Counted from the stretch's first letter, positions 15,567 through 24,276 are shown. The stretch: DNA of 32,675 nucleotides from Sphingopyxis sp. (GCA_016463225.1 JAEMRT010000055.1:1-32675), one strand, 5' to 3'. Numbers and translations are program-made. Notes: a model not told the origin generated them from the sequence alone.

Positions 15567-16511
15567 CTACATCGACATGGGTGGCGACAGTGTCCCCAGC
15601 CAGGCGACCAGCCCGAGAATGACGATCGCAAGACCGCCTTCGACGACGAGGCTCGCGCGCAGCAGCGCCTGCGCCCGTGGCGCGTCCTCTTCCTCGATCG
15701 CCTGCGCAAGTGCCGGGGTCAGGCGATAACGGTTGAGCGCGGCCAGGCCCAGCATGCCGGCGAAGAGCAGCAGCTTGGCGATGAGCAGCAGGCCGTAGCT
15801 CGACTGACCGAGCGAGGCGATGTTGCCCGGGCCGACCAGAAACCAGCCGTTCACCGTCCCGGTCAGGATCAGCAGGGCGACGATGATCGTGCCGACGAGG
15901 GAGAAACCCCGCAGGGCTTCCTCGGCCAGTGTGACCTGGTCCATGTCTTCAGCGGCGACATCATCGGTTGCGAGCCTGGGAAGAACCAGCGCGAGGAAGG
16001 CGGCAAGCGCGCCGACCCAGGCGCCGGCGGCGAGCAGATGGATGAGATCGGCCCCCAGTTGCAGCCAGCCCGCCTCGCCTTCGCCGGCCGCGCCATGCCC
16101 GCTCCAGGCGAGGGTCGCGAGTGCGACCGCGCCTGCCAGAGTGGAGGCGATGAAGGCAGGACGGGATTGCCGGCGATAGAAGGGGATGGAGAGCAGAAGA
16201 ACGAGGAGCGCGACGAGGCGCGCCTTCAGCGCCGTTCCCATGGACGTGCCGTTGAACAGCTCTGCGACCATGGAAAGATCAGGCTGGGTGAGCGGCAGTC
16301 CGGTCATGGCCGCTGCCTGCAACGCGAACCCCAGCGCCGACAGCAGGAGGGCGAGACAGGCGAGACCGGCCACCATTGCTACCATCGGCAGATGCCGCTG
16401 TACCGTCCGGCCGCCGCCGGGCGCATAGAGCGCGAACAGCGGCAGGCCGAACAACAGGCCGAGATCGACGTAGAGCGCCCAGCGGACGGCGACGAGTGCC
16501 ACGTCGTTCAT
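15567..16511 (-). CDS. copD: Copper resistance inner-membrane protein CopD
   Basis: 314 residues with about eight transmembrane segments, full length for CopD/PcoD. Markers include the early ALYVDLGLLFGLPLF helix, SGHGAAGEG with a His in the middle of the protein, DLIHLLAAGAWVGALAAF with His in a helix, and the NGWFLVG loop followed by LLIAKLLLFAGMLGLAALNR. The family works with periplasmic CopC in moving copper across, or handling it at, the inner membrane. It begins 4 nt after the copC stop and is in the same transcript, driven by the ECF-type promoter at 16924-16951. Confidence 0.92.
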   Translation of the reverse strand: MNDVALVAVRWALYVDLGLLFGLPLFALYAPGGGRTVQRHLPMVAMVAGLACLALLLSALGFALQAAAMTGLPLTQPDLSMVAELFNGTSMGTALKARLVALLVLLLSIPFYRRQSRPAFIASTLAGAVALATLAWSGHGAAGEGEAGWLQLGADLIHLLAAGAWVGALAAFLALVLPRLATDDVAAEDMDQVTLAEEALRGFSLVGTIIVALLILTGTVNGWFLVGPGNIASLGQSSYGLLLIAKLLLFAGMLGLAALNRYRLTPALAQAIEEEDAPRAQALLRASLVVEGGLAIVILGLVAWLGTLSPPMSM

Positions 16512-16515
16512 GGCG

Positions 16516-16893
16516 TCACTTGACGGTAAAGGCGAGATTGCCCTGGATGCGGTGCGTGTCGGTCGAGACGACGTGCCAGGCGACCTGATAGCTGCCCGCC
16601 ATGAGCGGCTTGGCGAGCGTCAGCACGAGCGTCTTGTCGCCTTCGACGGACGTCTTGAAGCCGGTTACCGCCATGCGGTGGTTGGGCATGCCGGGCATGC
16701 CGGTCATCACGATCTCGGCGCCCGACAGCTTCGGCATCAGACCTTCACTGAAGGTGAGCGTGATACGCGAAGGCGCCGAGACGCTGGCGTTCGCGGCGGG
16801 CGTCGAGGACACAAGCTTGGGATGCGCGTAGGCCGGAGCAGAAACACTCAGGCCGACGGCGGCGATAACTGCGAGAGGCGAAAAGAAACGCAT
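16516..16893 (-). CDS. copC: Periplasmic copper-binding protein CopC
   Basis: 125 residues. A Sec signal peptide ends SAPAYA, and the mature protein begins with His, the N-terminal His ligand of the Cu(II) site in CopC. The beta-barrel sequence includes HPKLVSSTPAANASV, a Met-rich loop MTGMPGMPNHRM (the Cu(I)-type site) and the C-terminal VAWHVVSTDTHRIQGNLAF with two more His. Both copper sites therefore seem intact. It is the first gene of the copC-copD unit, opposite the CnrYXH-like operon. The two share a 133-bp divergent promoter region with one copy of the same promoter motif in each direction. Confidence 0.95.
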   Translation of the reverse strand: MRFFSPLAVIAAVGLSVSAPAYAHPKLVSSTPAANASVSAPSRITLTFSEGLMPKLSGAEIVMTGMPGMPNHRMAVTGFKTSVEGDKTLVLTLAKPLMAGSYQVAWHVVSTDTHRIQGNLAFTVK

Positions 16894-16923
16894 TGGAACA
16901 TTCTCCTGTAGATCCCATGAGAC

Positions 16924-16951
16924 AATACGCAGCCCGAGCCCCCACCCCTCG
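16924..16951 (-). promoter_or_regulatory. Predicted ECF-sigma promoter for copCD
   Basis: On the minus strand CGAGGG (16946-16951), a 16-nt spacer, then CGTATT (16924-16929) followed by G. It is one of four copies of the same motif with the same spacing in this window. The copC start is about 30 nt downstream of the -10 element. Confidence 0.75.
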
Positions 16952-16974
16952 CAATTATTCTTTTCAATCTACAG

Positions 16975-17002
16975 CAAGGGTTCCTGGACCATCGTGCGTA
17001 TT
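16975..17002 (+). promoter_or_regulatory. Predicted ECF-sigma promoter for the CnrYXH-like operon
   Basis: CAAGGG (16975-16980), a 16-nt spacer, then CGTATT (16997-17002) followed by G. It is a mirror image of the copCD promoter, so CAATACGCA and TGCGTATTG form a 9-bp inverted pair across the region. The anti-sigma start is 25 nt downstream, which predicts autoregulation of the sigma operon. Confidence 0.75.
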
Positions 17003-17026
17003 GAAGGATGAAGACGGAGAAGCACC

Positions 17027-17299
17027 ATGGATGAACTTGACCACCTGCTCTCGCGGTTGCGCGATGCGCCTCTCGATCCCAGGCTCGGCGGCCTGGAAAG
17101 CCGGGTCATGGCGGAAATAGCGCGCATCCGGGCCATACCAAGCCTTGGCGCTATGACGTTCGGCATCGCGGCCGCAACCGCGCTGTTCATCGGAATTGCC
17201 GGCTCGGCAGTTCCGACACGGTCTGCTGATGCCAAACCGCTATCGCCCTTCGATGCTCGGCTCGCGCTTGCGCCCTCGACGCTGCTGAGCTCGCAGTGA
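17027..17299 (+). CDS. CnrY-like membrane-anchored anti-sigma factor
   Basis: 90 residues. A short cytoplasmic N-terminus (LDHLLSRLRDAPLDPRLGGL), one hydrophobic segment at about 43-62 (MTFGIAAATALFIGIAGSAV) and a short periplasmic tail. Short single-span proteins of this layout, coded directly before a CnrX-type sensor and an ECF sigma factor, hold the sigma factor at the membrane. Sequence similarity in this group is weak, so the call rests mainly on size, topology and gene order. Its TGA overlaps the ATG of the sensor gene by 1 nt. Shine-Dalgarno GACGGAGAAG precedes the start. Confidence 0.7.
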   Translation: MDELDHLLSRLRDAPLDPRLGGLESRVMAEIARIRAIPSLGAMTFGIAAATALFIGIAGSAVPTRSADAKPLSPFDARLALAPSTLLSSQ

Positions 17300-17739
17300 T
17301 GCGCGACCGCCGCCGGCTCCTGCTCCTCGTCCTGGTGACCTTCGCCGCGGCGATCGCTGGCGTTGTCATTGGCCGCGTCTATGTGGTTCCAGTGCGCCCG
17401 GTCGAAAATGAGCTGCACGAGCTGCTCCATCGCGATCTGAAGCTGAATTCAGCGCAACACAGCCGACTCGAGACAATCGAGACGAACTACGCGATCCGGC
17501 GTCAAGCGCTGGAGGCCGAATTGCGCGCCGACAATGCGCGTCTCGCGGAAGCGATCGAAGCGGAGCATGGCTATGGCCCGCAAGTCGCAACTGCGGTGGA
17601 TCGCTCGCACCAGGCCATGGGCGCGCTGCAGAAAGAAACACTTGAGCATATCTTCGCGATGCGGGCCGTGCTGCGCCCGGATCAGACGGACAAATTCGAC
17701 GACGCCGTGGTGAAAGCGCTGACGGCCAAATCCGAATGA
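17299..17739 (+). CDS. CnrX-like periplasmic metal sensor (Metal_resist family)
   Basis: 146 residues from ATG 17299; GTG 17296 is a possible alternative. The N-terminal anchor (about 7-30) is followed by a periplasmic helical domain. The metal ligands known from CnrX of Cupriavidus metallidurans (His42, His46, Glu63, His119, Met123) all have counterparts here at an offset of two: His40 and His44 in HELLH, Glu61, and His117 and Met121 in HIFAM. This argues for a real metal-sensing site. In CnrX that site reads Ni(II)/Co(II), whereas all neighbours here are copper genes. The protein should control release of the ECF sigma factor through the anti-sigma protein. It is coupled to both neighbours by overlaps. 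Confidence 0.82.
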   Translation: MRDRRRLLLLVLVTFAAAIAGVVIGRVYVVPVRPVENELHELLHRDLKLNSAQHSRLETIETNYAIRRQALEAELRADNARLAEAIEAEHGYGPQVATAVDRSHQAMGALQKETLEHIFAMRAVLRPDQTDKFDDAVVKALTAKSE

Positions 17740-18302
17740 CCGCGTGCCTCCCCGACTGCTCGGACGGGGAGCTCGCGGCTCTGGCGCTTGGAGGCCGGCA
17801 AGCGGCCTATGGCGAGCTGGTCCGCCGGCATCAAGGTTGGGTTCACCGGCTCGTGCGCAGCCATGTCGGATCTATGGATGAGGCATTGGATGTCACCCAG
17901 GCGAGCTTCGTCGCGGCCTTTGCCGCACTCAACCGCTATGACGTAACCCGACCCTTCCAGGTCTGGATGTCCCGGATTGTCATCAACAAATGCCATGACT
18001 GGCGGCGTCGGCGAGCGGTTCGAAATTTCTTTGCCCTAGCCCTACCGCTCGGCGAGGCGGACGGCGTCGCCGACGACGCACCGCTGCCCGATCAGGCGAT
18101 CGGGGCCGAACAGCAGCTCGCGCAAGCAATGAAAGCGATTGCTGCCCTGCCGTCTTCCCTCAAGGACACGCTTATTTTGCGGACGATCGACGAGAAATCG
18201 GAAGCCGAAACCGCCGAGATCCTCGGCATCTCCCAGAAGGCCGTCGAGACCCGCCTCTACCGCGCCCGGGCGCGCCTCGCGGAAAGTTTGAAGAAAGTTT
18301 GA
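17736..18302 (+). CDS. ECF-type RNA polymerase sigma factor (CnrH-like)
   Basis: 188 residues with region 2 (AYGELVRRHQGWVHRLVRSH, then DVTQASFVAAFAAL and WMSRIVINKCHDWRRRR) and region 4 (LPSSLKDTLILRTI, then ETAEILGISQKAVETRLYRA). There is no region 3, as is normal for ECF factors. ATG 17736 overlaps the stop of the sensor gene (ATGA), making a three-gene coupled unit in the order anti-sigma, sensor, sigma, as in cnrYXH. Its own stop codon TGA is part of the -35 element of the next promoter. The four-copy motif described in this window is its likely target, including its own promoter. Confidence 0.92.
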   Translation: MTACLPDCSDGELAALALGGRQAAYGELVRRHQGWVHRLVRSHVGSMDEALDVTQASFVAAFAALNRYDVTRPFQVWMSRIVINKCHDWRRRRAVRNFFALALPLGEADGVADDAPLPDQAIGAEQQLAQAMKAIAALPSSLKDTLILRTIDEKSEAETAEILGISQKAVETRLYRARARLAESLKKV

Positions 18303-18327
18303 GGGGCAGGCGGGTGGGCTGCGTATT
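18300..18327 (+). promoter_or_regulatory. Predicted ECF-sigma promoter for the multicopper oxidase-copB operon
   Basis: TGAGGG (18300-18305, using the sigma-gene stop codon), a 16-nt spacer, then CGTATT (18322-18327). It has the same elements and spacing as the other three copies. The oxidase ATG at 18370 lies 43 nt downstream. Confidence 0.75.
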
Positions 18328-18369
18328 TCCAATAGGTCCGCCCTCTTTCCGCAAGCTGAGACAAACCGA

Positions 18370-20321
18370 ATGATTTCTGCCCTCGACCGCCGCCAGTTCC
18401 TTCGAGGCGCGGCCCTCGCCGGTGGTGGCGCCGCATTATCAGCCGGCTGCCGGCCTGGGCGCAGACGATCTCGCCGGGGATGCGACCGACGCTACCGACC
18501 GTGTCGGGCGAAGACATCACGCTGACCATCGCCCGGCAGTCGATGAGCATCGACGGGCGCCAGTTCCGCGCAATCGGTCTCAACGGCACGGTCCCCGCCC
18601 CGCTGATCCGGCTGCGCGAAGGCCAGCGCGTGCGGCTCAACGTCGTCAATCAACTCGAGGAGGACAGCTCGATCCACTGGCACGGGCTGATCCTGCCGGC
18701 CAATATGGACGGCGTGCCGGGCGTGTCTTTTCCGGGCATCAAGCCGGGATCGAACTACCTCTACCAGTTCCCCGTCGTGCAAAGCGGCACCTACTGGTAT
18801 CACAGCCATTCGGGCCTGCAGGAGCAGGAAGGCCATTACGGCCCGATCATCATCGACCCCGCCGGTGCCGATCCGGTCGCCTATGACCGCGAGCATGTCA
18901 TCGTGCTCGCCGATCACAGCGCACTCTCGCCGCAGGCGATCTTCCGGCGTCTCAAGGTCAACCCCGGCCATTTCAACTTCCAGCGCCAGACGCTGGCCGG
19001 GCTGCTCTCGGGCAAGGACCAGCCACTCAAGGACCGGCTCGACTGGGGCCAGATGCGGATGGACCCCGCCGACATCTCCGATGTCACCGGATCGACCTAC
19101 ACCTATCTCGTCAATGGCCATGGTCCGATGGACAACTGGACCGCGCTCTTCACCCCGGGCGAGCGGGTGCGGCTGCGCGTCATCAATGCGTCGGCGATGA
19201 CCACCTTCAACGTCCGCGTACCCGGCCTGCCGCTCAGCATCGTCCAGGCCGACGGGCAGAATGTGGTGCCCGTCACCGTCGACGAGTTCCAGATCGGTGT
19301 CGCCGAGACCTACGACGTCGTTGTCAGCCCAGGCGAGGACAAGGCCTATACTCTTGTCGGCGAGGCCATCGACCGCTCGGGTATGGCGCGTGCCACGCTC
19401 GCGCCGCGCGCCGGCATGGCTGGCGAGGTGCCTCCCTTACGCAAACGGCCGCTCGCCGACATGAAGGACATGGGCATGGACATGTCCTCGATGCCGGGCA
19501 TGGAAGGCATGGACATGTCGGGCGGCGCTATGCGGGGCGTCGATCCGACGGCCGAGAAGAACGCGTCCGCGCGCCTCGCGACCGGCGCGGCGGCAGCGAT
19601 GGCGACCATGGACAACAGCGCCATGGCGGGCATGGACCATTCGGGGATGGATCATTCCGCGATGAGCGGGATGGATCATGGATCGATGGCCGGCATGGAC
19701 CACGGCGCGATGGGCGCCGATGGCCAGATGGCGGGCATGGATCATGGCGGGCACGCGATGGGTTCGATGAAGATGCGCGACTTCTCGAACGCGCCGCAGG
19801 TGAAGCGCGATCCGAGCGTCCAGACCATCTCGCCGATGCCCGTCGACCGCACCGGCGAGCCCGGCCAGGGCCTCACCGACGTCGGCCACAAGGTGCTCGT
19901 CTACAAGGATCTGATGGCGCTCGAGCGCAATCCAGACGTGCGCGCGCCGAGCCGCAGCATCGACATCCACCTCACCGGCAACATGGAGCGGTTCATGTGG
20001 TCGTTCGACGGCGAGAAAATGTCGGACCATCACGAGCCGATCCCGTTCATCGAAGGCGAGCGGGTGCGCGTCAATCTCATCAACGACACGATGATGGGGC
20101 ATCCGATCCACATCCACGGCCATTTCTTCGAGCTGGTGACCGGGCATGGCGACCATGCGCCGCGCAAGCACACCGTCATCGTCCAGCCCGGCGGCAAGGT
20201 GAGCTGGGACTTCACCGCCGACGCGGTCGGGGACTGGGCCTTCCACTGCCATCTCCTCTACCACATGCATGCAGGGATGATGCGGGTCGTGAGCGTGCGT
20301 CCGAAGGGAGACGCGCAATGA
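18370..20321 (+). CDS. pcoA: Copper-resistance multicopper oxidase (PcoA/CopA type), frameshift in the Tat signal
   Basis: The body is open from before ATG 18480 to 20321. Copper-site motifs are IHWHG, YWYHSH, HPIHIHGHF and the final HCHLLYHMHAGMM with the type 1 Cys. A Met/His-rich insert of MDHSGMDHS-like repeats (about 19455-19770) is typical of PcoA. These periplasmic enzymes oxidise Cu(I). The signal peptide starts at ATG 18370 with a twin-arginine motif (DRRQFLRGAALAGGG), but this frame dies in front of the mature part. The matching end of the signal, LPAWAQTISPG, is in the frame of the body. One base seems missing at about 18445-18448. As written, only a cytoplasmic form from 18480 would be made, so this is either a real inactivation or a sequence error. 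Confidence 0.85.
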
Positions 20322-21505
20322 CCCGCATCCTCACGCCGCTGGTGAGCGCGATCGCCCTTCTCGCCGCCGCACCCGCCTTTGCCCAGGATCATTCGATGCA
20401 CGACATGCCCGGCATGGCGCCGCCGGGCGGGGCGCGGCCGGCGCAGGAGAAAAAGAAGGACAAGGCCGCCGCGCCGCGCCCCAAGCCCACTGCCAGGCCG
20501 CGCGCTCAGAAGCCAGCGCCGGACACCATGCCGGCAATGGACCATTCGCAGCACCAGACCACTCCCGCGGCGCAAGCAAATGCGGCCGGTCAGCCGCAAT
20601 CCACGTCTCCCGCAATGCCGGAGATGCCGGGCATGGACCACTCCCAGCATCAGGACGGCGCGATGCCCGACATGCCCGGGATGGACCATGCGCAGCATGG
20701 CCAGACAGCGACGCCGGGAACGCCCGCCATGCCCGGCATGCAAATGACCGGCACCGCACTTCCGGCCGGCAATGCGCCCCCGCCGCCGCCCCCAGGCGAC
20801 CACTTCGCCGATCGGGATTTTCCCGGCGGCGAGATGGCGCGCTCGCGCGACATCATGATGAAGGACAGCGGCGGCAACAATTTCGGGCAGGTGCTGCTCA
20901 ACCTGTTCGAGTATCAGGCGCATAGCGGCCGCGATGGCTATCGCTGGGATGGCGAAGGCTTTTACGGCGGCGACATCAACCGCCTCTGGCTCAAGAGCGA
21001 GGGCGAAGGCGAGTTCGGCCGCGGCATCGACAGCGCCGAGGTGCAGGTGCTCTACAGCCGGGCCATCGACCCCTATTTCAATCTTCAGGGCGGTATCCGC
21101 CAGGACTTCGGCCGCGGGCCCGACCGCACCTACGCGACGATCGGCGTCGAGGGCCTGGCTCCTGGCATGTTCGAGGTCGAAGGCGCGCTGTTCCTCTCGA
21201 CCAAGGGCGATGTTCTGGGCCGGGTCGAGGGCTATTACGACCAGCGCATCACCCAGCGCCTGATCTTGCAGCCGCGCGCCGAGGTCAATTTCGCCGCGCA
21301 GGATATTCCGGAGAACGACATCGGTTCGGGGCTGGTCAACATAGAGCTCGGCGCGCGCCTGCGCTACGAATTCAGCCGCCAGTTCGCACCTTACATCGGC
21401 GTTTCCTATCTGCGCAAAGCCGGAGACACGGCGCGGCTGTCGAGGCTTGCGGGCGAGGACGTCCATGCCACCAGCTTCGTCGCCGGCGTTCGCTTCTGGT
21501 TTTAG
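20318..21505 (+). CDS. copB: Outer-membrane copper resistance protein CopB
   Basis: 395 residues. ATG 20318 overlaps the oxidase stop (ATGA) and has AAGGGAG upstream. A Sec signal (LLAAAPAFA) is followed by a long low-complexity region (about 22-165) rich in Met, His, Pro and Ala, with repeats such as PGMDHSQHQ and PGMDHAQHG that fit copper binding. The conserved CopB/PcoB beta-barrel then follows, from RDIMMKDSGGNNF through YRWDGEGFYGGDINRLWLK to the C-terminal aromatic VRFWF that marks outer-membrane barrel proteins. It acts with the multicopper oxidase to keep copper outside the cytoplasm. It is the last gene of the oxidase transcript. Confidence 0.93.
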   Translation: MTRILTPLVSAIALLAAAPAFAQDHSMHDMPGMAPPGGARPAQEKKKDKAAAPRPKPTARPRAQKPAPDTMPAMDHSQHQTTPAAQANAAGQPQSTSPAMPEMPGMDHSQHQDGAMPDMPGMDHAQHGQTATPGTPAMPGMQMTGTALPAGNAPPPPPPGDHFADRDFPGGEMARSRDIMMKDSGGNNFGQVLLNLFEYQAHSGRDGYRWDGEGFYGGDINRLWLKSEGEGEFGRGIDSAEVQVLYSRAIDPYFNLQGGIRQDFGRGPDRTYATIGVEGLAPGMFEVEGALFLSTKGDVLGRVEGYYDQRITQRLILQPRAEVNFAAQDIPENDIGSGLVNIELGARLRYEFSRQFAPYIGVSYLRKAGDTARLSRLAGEDVHATSFVAGVRFWF

Positions 21506-21595
21506 CATCAGGACGGCTGATGGCGGGGGCGAACAAGAGAGCGGGGCGTTACACTCATACCCAGGTCGGCCGGCGCCGAGCGAAGGAGATACGCC

Positions 21596-22069
21596 ATGGA
21601 CCATTCGTCCCACATGAACACCCGGAAGATGGGTGCCTATTGGAGCCTTGCCGTTCAGACCGTCATCAGCGGCGTCATCATGTATCTGGTGATGTTCGTC
21701 ATGATCGACGGGCTCGACAGCTTCTACAACAACCTCAACATGCTCTACATGACGCTGATGATGGTCGCACCGATGGTGGTGCTGATGATCCTCGCCATGC
21801 GACACATGTTCGTGTCGAAGGCCGCCAACATCGCGCTGATCGCCGCGTCGCTGGTCGCCTTCTTCGGCAGCTTTGCACTCATCCGCACCCAGACCACGAT
21901 CGGCGACACGGCCTTTCTGCGCTCGATGATCCCGCATCATTCCGGGGCGATCCTGATGTGCCAGGAAGCAAAGCTCAGCGATCCGGAAGTCATCCGGCTT
22001 TGCGAAGCGATCAAGCGCTCGCAGCGGCAGGAAATCGACGAGATGAAGGCCATACTCGCGCGGCGCTGA
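21596..22069 (+). CDS. DUF305-domain membrane protein
   Basis: 157 residues with a clear GAAGGAG ribosome-binding site. A Met/His-containing N-terminus (MDHSSHMN) is followed by three hydrophobic segments (about 17-37, 49-66 and 75-95). The end of the DUF305 domain follows, with MIPHHSGAILMCQEA, the paired His and Met-Cys that mark the family. Proteins of this form are common in copper and silver resistance clusters, but their reaction is unknown. It follows copB by 90 nt and may be part of the same transcript; no copy of the shared ECF motif was seen in that gap. Confidence 0.85.
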   Translation: MDHSSHMNTRKMGAYWSLAVQTVISGVIMYLVMFVMIDGLDSFYNNLNMLYMTLMMVAPMVVLMILAMRHMFVSKAANIALIAASLVAFFGSFALIRTQTTIGDTAFLRSMIPHHSGAILMCQEAKLSDPEVIRLCEAIKRSQRQEIDEMKAILARR

Positions 22070-22127
22070 GTGGCACGGTCGGGCTACGCCCGGATACGTG
22101 CGCCCGGCCAGGTATGTGAGCCGGCCG

Positions 22128-23663
22128 ATGGTCGACACGAGGCGCGGGGCGGACGAGATTGCCAGGGAGGTGGTGCGGCTTGCGCCGTTGTTCCTGCGAC
22201 AGGCTGGCGGCCATGTCCTGACGCTGCTCGATCCTGCCGGGATCGTGCTGAGCTATAATGAAGAAGGCGAGCGTGCCGAATGCTGGCCCCTCGATCGCGT
22301 CCTGGGACAGCCCCATGACCTGTTCTACCCGCCCGACGAGATTGCGGCCGGCCGCCCGTGCGCAGACCTGGCGGCCGCCCTTCACGAAGGCACGCTGGAG
22401 CGCGAAGCGTGGCGGGTCTGCGAGAACGGAGCGGAGTATCTCGCGCGCCTGACGATCAGCGCCCTGTTCGAAGGCGACGCACATCGAGGCTTTGCCTGCA
22501 TCAGTCGCGATGTCACCGACGAGGCGGCGGTCCGGGCGTCAATCGAGACCCGCGAGCAGCATCTCCAGTCGATCCTGGCGACCGTCCCCGATGCGATGAT
22601 CATCATCGACGAGACCGGCGACATCACGTCGTTCAGCGCGGCCGCCCAACGCCTGTTCGGCTATTCGGAAACCGAGCTCGTCGGCCGCAACGTCTCCTGC
22701 CTGATGCCCCAGCCCGATCGCGACCGGCATGACGAATATATCGCGCATTATCTCCAGACCGGCGAGCGCCGGATCATCGGCCTCGGCCGCGTCGTGGTCG
22801 GCCAGCGCCGCGACGGCTCGACCTTCCCGATGCAGCTGTCGGTTGGCGAGGCCGGTGAAGACGGGCAGCGGTTGTTCACCGGCTTCATCCGGGATCTCAC
22901 CGCCAAGGAGCAGGATGAGCTCAGGCTCAAGGAACTGCAGGCAGAGCTGGTCCATGTCTCCCGGCTGAGCGCGATGGGCACGATGGCCTCGACCCTCGCG
23001 CATGAGCTCAACCAGCCGCTTGCCGCGGTCGCGCTCTATCTCGAGACGATCCGCGACATGCTCGACGAGCGGGACGACGAACCCTTCGTGTCGCTACGGT
23101 CGGTGATGGATGATGCGGCACAGGAAACGCTGCGGGCCGGCCATATCGTCCGGCGCCTGCGCGATTTCGTCGCCCGCGGCGAGGTCGACAAGAGCCTCCA
23201 CGATCTGCCGCAGGTTGTCGCCGAGGCGAGCGAGCTCGCGCTGGTCGGTGCACGCGAGCGCGGCATCCGCAGCTTCTTCGCGGTCGATCCCGCCGCGACG
23301 CCGGTTCTCGTCGACAGGGTGCAGATCCAGCAGGTGCTGGTCAACCTGATGCGCAACGCCATCGAGGCGATGGCGGCGTGTCCTGTTCGCGACCTCAAGG
23401 TAGCGACCAGGTTGCGCCCTGACGGGCTGATCGAGGTGACCGTGGAGGATACCGGCCCCGGCATCGCCGACGAGGTCCGGGAGCAGCTCTTCACGGCGTT
23501 CAAGTCGACAAAGGCCGACGGCATGGGCCTCGGCCTTTCGATCTGCCGGACCATCATCGAAGCGCATGGGGGCCGTATCTGGATGGAGCGCCCCGACCGC
23601 GGCGGCGCGCGCTTTCATTTTACCTTGATCCATGCGCGGGCGGAGGAGGAACATGGGGGATAG
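22128..23663 (+). CDS. fixL: FixL-type heme-PAS oxygen-sensing histidine kinase
   Basis: 511 residues from ATG 22128; GTG 22098 is an alternative. A first PAS-like domain (about 20-135) is followed by a second PAS (about 145-255) that carries the FixL heme pocket: the proximal His at about residue 201 in DRHDEYIAHY, and the Arg residues in ERRIIGLGRVVVGQRRDGS, the FG-loop used to sense bound oxygen. The kinase core follows with His292 in LAHELNQPLAAV, NLMRNAIEAM, DTGPGIADE and GMGLGLSI. No membrane segment is seen, so it is probably soluble. It overlaps fixJ by 11 nt. In the known system, loss of oxygen turns on the kinase and FixJ phosphorylation; the local targets here are unknown. Confidence 0.9.
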   Translation: MVDTRRGADEIAREVVRLAPLFLRQAGGHVLTLLDPAGIVLSYNEEGERAECWPLDRVLGQPHDLFYPPDEIAAGRPCADLAAALHEGTLEREAWRVCENGAEYLARLTISALFEGDAHRGFACISRDVTDEAAVRASIETREQHLQSILATVPDAMIIIDETGDITSFSAAAQRLFGYSETELVGRNVSCLMPQPDRDRHDEYIAHYLQTGERRIIGLGRVVVGQRRDGSTFPMQLSVGEAGEDGQRLFTGFIRDLTAKEQDELRLKELQAELVHVSRLSAMGTMASTLAHELNQPLAAVALYLETIRDMLDERDDEPFVSLRSVMDDAAQETLRAGHIVRRLRDFVARGEVDKSLHDLPQVVAEASELALVGARERGIRSFFAVDPAATPVLVDRVQIQQVLVNLMRNAIEAMAACPVRDLKVATRLRPDGLIEVTVEDTGPGIADEVREQLFTAFKSTKADGMGLGLSICRTIIEAHGGRIWMERPDRGGARFHFTLIHARAEEEHGG

Positions 23664-24276
23664 ACGCGTCATCCATCTGGTCGACGACGAGGAGAGCATC
23701 CGCAAGGCGGCGAGCTTTGCGCTCAAGACCGCGGGCTACGACGTCGTGACCTATGCCTCGGGCGTGGAGTTTCTCAAGGAGGCGAAGTCGGCGGCCGTCG
23801 GCTGCGTCATCCTCGACGTGCGCATGCCCGAGATGGACGGTCTCGAGATTCAGGCCGCCATGGCAGCACGCGGGGTCAATATGCCGGTCATCGTCCTGAC
23901 CGGCCATGGCGACGTGTCGGTTGCGGTGCAGGCCATGAAAGGCGGCGCGGTCGACTTTCTCGAGAAGCCCTTCGAGAAAGCCGCCCTGCTCGGCGCCGTC
24001 AGCCGCGCGTTCGCGCGTCTCGACGATGTCGACCTTCGCACTCTGGAAACCTCTGAAGCCGGCGTGCGGGTCGCTGCACTGACGCCCCGGGAGCGTGAAG
24101 TGCTGGAAGGGCTGGCGAACGGCCTGCCCAATAAGACGATCGCCTATGACCTGGGCTGTTCATCGCGAACGGTCGAGGTCCATCGCGCGAGCCTGATGGC
24201 CAAGCTCGAGGTCCGCAATTTGTCCGAAGCCCTGCGGATCGCCTTTGCCGCGGGCATGGGCCGCAAGCCGAAGTGA
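23653..24276 (+). CDS. fixJ: FixJ-type response regulator
   Basis: 207 residues; the ATG lies inside the fixL end and has GGAGGA upstream. The receiver has HLVDDEES, phospho-acceptor Asp55 in VILDVRMPEMDG, VLTGHGD and LEKPFEKAALLG. The DNA-binding part has LTPREREVLEGLANGLPNKT and SSRTVEVHRASLMAKLEV. It is the partner of the FixL kinase in front of it. A close paralogue lies at 11758. No fixK or terminal-oxidase gene is seen in the window. Confidence 0.92.
   Translation: MGDRRVIHLVDDEESIRKAASFALKTAGYDVVTYASGVEFLKEAKSAAVGCVILDVRMPEMDGLEIQAAMAARGVNMPVIVLTGHGDVSVAVQAMKGGAVDFLEKPFEKAALLGAVSRAFARLDDVDLRTLETSEAGVRVAALTPREREVLEGLANGLPNKTIAYDLGCSSRTVEVHRASLMAKLEVRNLSEALRIAFAAGMGRKPK

Noticed and set aside
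15054..16523. A 489-codon open frame on the plus strand across copD.
   Set aside because: It is opposite copD and the 5' end of copA, with no motif and no start signal; copD fully explains the region.
18422..18886. A third frame across the oxidase signal region with 154 codons.
   Set aside because: It matches no oxidase motif; the homologous signal and mature parts are found in the other two frames.
22089..22104. CGGGC-TAC-GCCCG hairpin after the DUF305 gene, as a terminator.
   Set aside because: The stem is only five base pairs and no T-run follows, so transcription into fixL cannot be excluded.
20258..22138. A 626-codon open frame on the minus strand across copB and DUF305.
   Set aside because: It is a shadow of copB and the DUF305 gene. 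The His-rich look comes from reading their Met/His codons backwards.
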